This document shows positions 59,748 to 64,000 of a stretch of 64,000 bases of DNA, one piece after another. This stretch comes from Streptomyces sp. NK15101 (GTDB lineage Bacteria; Actinomycetota; Actinomycetes; Streptomycetales; Streptomycetaceae), in NCBI RefSeq assembly GCF_020400725.1, contig NZ_JAINVG010000025.1, positions 29,032-93,031 on the forward strand. Direction: 5' to 3'. Position numbers and translations under genes: made by a program. The notes beneath the pieces were generated by a model. The model saw only the letters and a program-made list of their open reading frames with translations. It was not told the origin of the DNA and made no database searches. How positions within the stretch are numbered: position 1 is the first letter of the stretch; each line of letters opens with the position of its first letter.

Positions 59748-60440
59748 GTGACGTTCACGGGGGGAACGGCCGCGGCACCGGCAGGACTGCGCGCCGACGG
59801 CGACGTACCGGTGGACATCTCCCGCGTCCCCGCCCGCGAGGCGGCGGAGCGGGAGCTGTCCGACCCGAGGTACCACGAGAACGACCCGAACCTCCTCCAG
59901 CGCGGCCTCGACCGCTTCTGGGAGTGGCTGGACGACCTCTTCGGCGCCGCTTCGGGGGCCACCCCGGGCGGCGTCCTCGGCCTCGTCGTCATCGTCCTGG
60001 CGGTGGCCGTCCTGGTCGCCGCCCTCTGGTGGCGCCTCGGCACCCCGCGCCGGGCACCCGGCACCACCGGCGACTCCCTCTTCACCGACGGCCCCCGCAC
60101 CGCCCGGGACCACCGGACGGCCGCCGCACGGCACGCCGCCGCCGGCCGCTGGAACGAGGCCGTCCAGGAACGGATGCGGGCCATCGTCCGCTCCCTCGAA
60201 GAACGCGCCCTCCTCGACCCCCGCCCCGGCCGCACCGCCGACGAGGCGGCCGCCGAAGCCGGCCGCTCCCTCCCCTCCCACGCGGACGACCTGCGCCTCG
60301 CGGCCCGCGCCTTCGACGACGTCACGTACGGCGGCCGCACCGCCGACGAGCCCGCGTACCGCCGCGTCGAGGCACTGGACACCGCCCTGGAACGGACCCG
60401 CCCGACCCTCGACACCGCCTCCACGGGGACGCCCGCATGA
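59748..60440 (+). CDS. DUF4129 domain-containing membrane protein
   Basis: 230 residues: a charged N-terminal region (SRVPAREAAERELSDPRYHENDPNL), one TM helix (GGVLGLVVIVLAVAVLVAALWW), then the DUF4129 domain (AARHAAAGRWNEAVQERMRAIVRSLEERALLDPRPGRTADEAA, DLRLAARAFDDVTYGGR). DUF4129 proteins travel with MoxR-DUF58 systems. GTG start 4 bases after the previous stop; the stop overlaps the next ATG. Confidence 0.85.
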   Translation: MTFTGGTAAAPAGLRADGDVPVDISRVPAREAAERELSDPRYHENDPNLLQRGLDRFWEWLDDLFGAASGATPGGVLGLVVIVLAVAVLVAALWWRLGTPRRAPGTTGDSLFTDGPRTARDHRTAAARHAAAGRWNEAVQERMRAIVRSLEERALLDPRPGRTADEAAAEAGRSLPSHADDLRLAARAFDDVTYGGRTADEPAYRRVEALDTALERTRPTLDTASTGTPA

Positions 60441-61651
60441 GCCGCCCGGTCACCGGCACCACCTCGACGGCCCCCTCCGCCCGCCAGGTGTGGGCCCGCG
60501 TCCGCGGCGCGGTCCTCGTCCTCGCCCTGATCCTGACCGGCGGCCTCGCCCTCGCGACGGTCCGCTCCAGCGACGCCCACGGCGCCCTCGACCCGCGCTC
60601 CGCCGACCCCCACGGCAGCCGCGCCGTCGCCGAACTCCTCAAGGCCCGCGGCGTCTCCGTCACCCTCGCCACCACCCTGGCCGAGGCCACGGCGGCCACG
60701 GACAGCGGAACCACCCTCCTGGTCACCACTCCCGACCTGCTGACGGACGCTCAGCAGTTCACACTCCGCTCGGGCATGACCGGCTCCGCCGCCCGCACGG
60801 TCCTCGTCGGTGCGGGCCGCGCCTCCCTCGGCACCCTGGCCCCGGGAGTGACCAGCGCCCCGAGCACCCCGGTGGAGGAACGCACCCCCGGCTGCGCCCT
60901 GCCGGCCGCCACCCGCGCCGGCAGCGTCGACCTCGGCGGCGAACGCTACGAGATCTCCCCCGGCACCCCCGCCGAGACCTGCTACCCCTCGGGCGGCCTC
61001 CCCACCCTGCTGCTCCTTCCCGGCACCGGAAGCGGCACGGGCACCACCGACACCGTCCTCCTCGGCTCGCCCGACATCCTCTACAACTCCCGCCTCGACC
61101 AACGGGGCAACGCCTCGCTGGCCCTGCAACTCCTCGGCTCCCAGCCCCATCTCGTCTGGTACCTCCCCTCCCTTTCCGACACCTCGGCCACCACCGACAC
61201 ACCCGCCGACGGCACCACGGGCAACTTCCTCGACCTCATCCCCTCCGGCTGGCTGTGGGGCACCCTCCAACTCGCCCTCGCGGCCCTGCTGGCCGCCTTC
61301 TGGCGCGGCCGCCGCCTCGGCCCCCTGGTCACCGAGCGCCTCCCCGTCGCCCTCCGCGCCTCCGAGGCCACCGAGGGCCGCGCCCGCCTCTACCGCAAGG
61401 CGAACGCCCGCGACCGCGCCGCCTCCGTCCTGCGCACCGCGGCCCGCACCCGGCTCGCCCCGCTGCTCGGCGTCCCCGTCCAGGACGCCCACTCCTCCGA
61501 CCGCCTCCTCCCCGCACTCTCCGCCCGTCTCCCCGAGACGACCGCGGACCCCAGGAACCTCCTCTTCGGCCCGGCTCCCGCCGACGACGCCACCCTCATC
61601 CGCCTGGCGGACCAACTCGACGCCCTCGAAAGAGAGGTACGCACCTCATGA
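60437..61651 (+). CDS. DUF4350 domain-containing membrane protein
   Basis: 404 residues: N-terminal TM helix (GAVLVLALILTGGLALATV), an extracytoplasmic DUF4350 domain (ALDPRSADPHGSRAVAELLKARGVSV, TLLVTTPDLL, LGSPDILYN), a second TM helix near 280 (LWGTLQLALAALLAAFW) and a cytoplasmic C-terminal part. The domain is thought to be GATase-like and non-catalytic. It overlaps both neighbours through ATGA, showing a translationally coupled operon. Confidence 0.85.
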   Translation: MSRPVTGTTSTAPSARQVWARVRGAVLVLALILTGGLALATVRSSDAHGALDPRSADPHGSRAVAELLKARGVSVTLATTLAEATAATDSGTTLLVTTPDLLTDAQQFTLRSGMTGSAARTVLVGAGRASLGTLAPGVTSAPSTPVEERTPGCALPAATRAGSVDLGGERYEISPGTPAETCYPSGGLPTLLLLPGTGSGTGTTDTVLLGSPDILYNSRLDQRGNASLALQLLGSQPHLVWYLPSLSDTSATTDTPADGTTGNFLDLIPSGWLWGTLQLALAALLAAFWRGRRLGPLVTERLPVALRASEATEGRARLYRKANARDRAASVLRTAARTRLAPLLGVPVQDAHSSDRLLPALSARLPETTADPRNLLFGPAPADDATLIRLADQLDALEREVRTS

Positions 61652-62631
61652 GCGCCCCGACCCCCGAGACCGCCACGGACTCGGACAGCGCCCGCGCCTC
61701 CCTGGAGGCCCTGCGCACCGAGATCGCGAAGGCCGTGGTCGGCCAGGACCCCGCCGTCACCGGTCTCGTCGTCGCCCTGCTCTGCCGGGGACACGTCCTC
61801 CTCGAAGGCGTCCCCGGAGTCGCCAAGACACTCCTGGTCCGCTCACTGGCGGCCGCCCTCGAACTCGACACCAAGCGCGTCCAGTTCACCCCCGACCTGA
61901 TGCCGAGCGACGTCACGGGCTCCCTGGTCTACGACGCCCGCACCGCCGAGTTCTCCTTCCAGCCCGGCCCGGTCTTCACCAACCTGCTGCTCGCCGACGA
62001 GATCAACCGCACGCCCCCGAAGACCCAGTCCTCCCTGCTGGAGGCGATGGAGGAGCGACAGGTCACGGTCGACGGCACCCCGCGCCCCCTCCCCGAGCCG
62101 TTCCTGGTCGCCGCCACCCAGAACCCGGTCGAGTACGAGGGCACCTACCCGCTTCCCGAAGCCCAACTGGACCGGTTCCTGCTCAAACTGACGGTCCCTC
62201 TGCCCTCACGCGCGGACGAGATCCATGTCCTCACCCGTCACGCCGAGGGCTTCGACCCCCGCGACCTGAAGGCCGCCGGCGTCCGCCCCGTGGCGGGCCC
62301 CGCCGAACTCGAAGCGGCCCGGGCCGCCGTCGCCAAGGTCTCGGTCTCCGCCGAGATCGCCGGCTATGTCGTCGATATCTGTCGTGCCACGCGTGAATCC
62401 CCCTCGCTCACGCTCGGGGTCTCCCCCCGAGGCGCCACCGCCCTGCTCTCCACCGCCCGCGCCTGGGCCTGGCTCACTGGCCGGGACTACGTCACCCCGG
62501 ACGATGTGAAGGCCCTCGCTCTCCCCACCCTGCGTCATCGCATCCACCTGCGGCCCGAGGCCGAGATGGAGGGGGTCACCCCCGACTCCGTCATCAACTC
62601 GATCCTCGCCCACGTCCCCGTCCCCCGCTGA
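61648..62631 (+). CDS. MoxR-family AAA+ ATPase
   Basis: 327 residues, AAA+ chaperone of the MoxR branch. Walker A GVPGVAKT, Walker B LLADEINR, sensor 1 in VAATQNPVEYEGTYPLPEAQLDRF, and the C-terminal lid (GVSPRGATALLSTARAWAWLTGRDYVTPDDV). MoxR proteins act on DUF58/VWA partners, which is the next gene. ATG at 61648 overlaps the previous stop codon. Confidence 0.92.
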   Translation: MSAPTPETATDSDSARASLEALRTEIAKAVVGQDPAVTGLVVALLCRGHVLLEGVPGVAKTLLVRSLAAALELDTKRVQFTPDLMPSDVTGSLVYDARTAEFSFQPGPVFTNLLLADEINRTPPKTQSSLLEAMEERQVTVDGTPRPLPEPFLVAATQNPVEYEGTYPLPEAQLDRFLLKLTVPLPSRADEIHVLTRHAEGFDPRDLKAAGVRPVAGPAELEAARAAVAKVSVSAEIAGYVVDICRATRESPSLTLGVSPRGATALLSTARAWAWLTGRDYVTPDDVKALALPTLRHRIHLRPEAEMEGVTPDSVINSILAHVPVPR

Positions 62632-62643
62632 GAACGGCGCCCC

Positions 62644-63954
62644 ATGGCCCTCACCGGACGAACCGCGCTGCTCGCCGCCCTCGGATCGCTCCCCGTCGGC
62701 ATCCTCGCCCCCAGCTGGGCGGGGATGCTCGCGGTGAACGCGCCCCTCTCCCTCGCAATTCTGTGCGACTACGCCCTGGCAGCGCCAGTACGAACGCTCC
62801 AATTCACCCGAAGTGGTGACACATCCGTTCGACTCGGTGACGAGGCCGAAGTCCAGCTCATCGTCACCAACCCGTCCCGTCGCCGCCTCCGCGCCCAGCT
62901 CCGCGACGCCTGGCCGCCCAGCAGCTGGCTCCCCGGCACCGAGCAGGCCTCCTCACGCCATCGGCTGACCGTCCCCGCCGGCGAGCGCCGCCGTCTCACC
63001 ACGAGCCTGCGCCCGGCCCGCCGCGGCGACCGCCACGCCGAACGGATCACGATCCGTTCGTTCGGCCCCCTCGGCCTCGCGGCCCGCCAGGGCCACCATG
63101 CGGTCCCCTGGACCGTCCGCGTCCTGCCGCCCTTCACCAGCCGCAAGCACCTGCCGTCGCGCCTGGCCCGGCTCCGCGAGCTCGACGGCCGCACCAGCGT
63201 GCTCACCCGAGGCGAGGGCACGGAGTTCGACAGCCTCCGCGAGTACGTCCCGGGCGACGACACCCGCTCGATCGACTGGCGGGCAACCGCACGCCAGACC
63301 GCCGTCGCGGTCCGCACCTGGCGCCCCGAACGCGACCGGCACATCCTGATCGTCCTCGACACCGGCCGCACCTCGGCCGGCCGCGTCGGTGACGTTCCCC
63401 GCCTGGACGCCTCCATGGACGCGGCTCTCCTTCTCACCGCACTCGCCTCCCGAGCCGGCGACCGCGTGGACCTCCTGGCCTACGACCGCCGTCTCCGCGC
63501 CCAGGTCCAGGGCCGCTCCGCCGGCGACGTCCTGCCGGCCGTGGTCAGCGCCCTCGCCACGCTGGAACCCGAACTCGTGGAGACCGACGCCCGGGGTCTC
63601 GCCGCAACGGCCCTGGCACGCGCTCCGCGCCGTTCCCTCATCGTCCTTTTGACCGGCCTCGACGCCGCCCCCATCGAGGAGGGCCTCCTCCCGGTGCTTC
63701 CACAGCTCGCCCAGCGCCACACGGTCCTGGTCGCCTCAGTCGCCGACCCCCACGTCACGCGTATGGCTGCTGGACGCGGCACGGTCGAAGCCGTTTACGA
63801 GGCCGCGGCTGCCACTCAGACCCAGTCCCAGCGCGCCCGCACCGCGGACCAGCTCCAGCGCCACGGCGTCACGGTCGTCGACGCCACCCCCGACACCCTC
63901 GCTCCCGCCCTGGCGGACGCCTACCTCGCCCTGAAGGCAGCCGGCCGCCTCTGA
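62644..63954 (+). CDS. DUF58 domain-containing protein
   Basis: 436 residues. Two N-terminal hydrophobic segments (RTALLAALGSLPVGILAPSWAGMLAVN, PLSLAILCDYALA) anchor the protein. A beta-rich region follows and then the DUF58 motif EGTEFDSLREYVPGDDTRSIDWRATAR. A VWA-like region contains HILIVLDTGRTSAGRV. It is the typical MoxR partner, 12 bases downstream of the moxR gene. The next gene of the run lies beyond the window. Confidence 0.9.
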   Translation: MALTGRTALLAALGSLPVGILAPSWAGMLAVNAPLSLAILCDYALAAPVRTLQFTRSGDTSVRLGDEAEVQLIVTNPSRRRLRAQLRDAWPPSSWLPGTEQASSRHRLTVPAGERRRLTTSLRPARRGDRHAERITIRSFGPLGLAARQGHHAVPWTVRVLPPFTSRKHLPSRLARLRELDGRTSVLTRGEGTEFDSLREYVPGDDTRSIDWRATARQTAVAVRTWRPERDRHILIVLDTGRTSAGRVGDVPRLDASMDAALLLTALASRAGDRVDLLAYDRRLRAQVQGRSAGDVLPAVVSALATLEPELVETDARGLAATALARAPRRSLIVLLTGLDAAPIEEGLLPVLPQLAQRHTVLVASVADPHVTRMAAGRGTVEAVYEAAAATQTQSQRARTADQLQRHGVTVVDATPDTLAPALADAYLALKAAGRL

Positions 63955-64000
63955 GCACTTCCGCGGCGCCTGCTCCCTTCTGAAAGGGGTTCGGCCCGTA

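Overview
The window is chromosomal core DNA from a Streptomyces or close relative. This rests on the very high GC with strong third-position GC bias, frequent GTG/TTG starts, an actinobacterial tmRNA, mtrAB-lpqB, Hanks-type kinases, an ACT-domain malic enzyme, a giant NAD-glutamate dehydrogenase and DasR-like operators. The gene order (murA, HU, malic enzyme, HelD helicase, uroporphyrinogen-III synthase, narK, smpB, ftsXE, prfB, pka kinases, sugar ABC, gdh, secA, hpf, lpqB-mtrB-mtrA) is the conserved one of Streptomyces core chromosomes. I see no prophage, integrase, CRISPR array, rRNA or tRNA gene.

Layout. 1-8.2 kb: left-truncated GH20 hexosaminidase with a DasR-type operator, DUF3039, YqgE, murA, HU, malic enzyme, a candidate small RNA and a HelD-type helicase. 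8.2-8.7 kb: intergenic palindromes. 8.7-15.0 kb: HemD fused to a DNA-binding domain, NarK, divergent LysR/MFS pair, GH18 chitinase-like protein with a second DasR-like site. 15.0-22 kb: ssrA, smpB, S41 protease, ftsX, ftsE, a small zinc-ribbon membrane protein, a sortase-type surface protein with 22 identical hexapeptides, prfB. 22-30 kb: two membrane Ser/Thr kinases divergent from a large FHA-FtsK/EssC-like ATPase whose ATPase region is split by about twenty 16-residue repeats. 30-37.5 kb: a three-gene sugar ABC importer, TetR regulator, a polysaccharide ABC exporter and a membrane glycosyltransferase. 37.5-45.7 kb: NAD-glutamate dehydrogenase, DJ-1/PfpI protein, HAD phosphatase and two small conserved proteins. 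45.7-53.5 kb: secA, GNAT, YcaQ-like glycosylase, a LuxR-type response regulator with a duplicated 3' end, HPF and ComF-like protein. 53.6-64 kb: lpqB-mtrB-mtrA, divergent from a run of membrane, DUF4129, DUF4350, MoxR and DUF58 genes.

Functional links. Two amino-sugar hydrolases carry DasR-like operators, next to murA, which consumes UDP-GlcNAc. smpB and ssrA form the trans-translation pair, with prfB and HPF as further ribosome factors. FtsEX, the S41 protease, the exporter, SecA, MtrAB and the MoxR/DUF58 run are all envelope functions. The PkaA/PkaB kinases next to a phosphothreonine-binding FHA ATPase with a Ser/Thr-rich repeat insert form the most interesting candidate system. All regulatory sites, hairpins and the small RNA were read by eye and are predictions.
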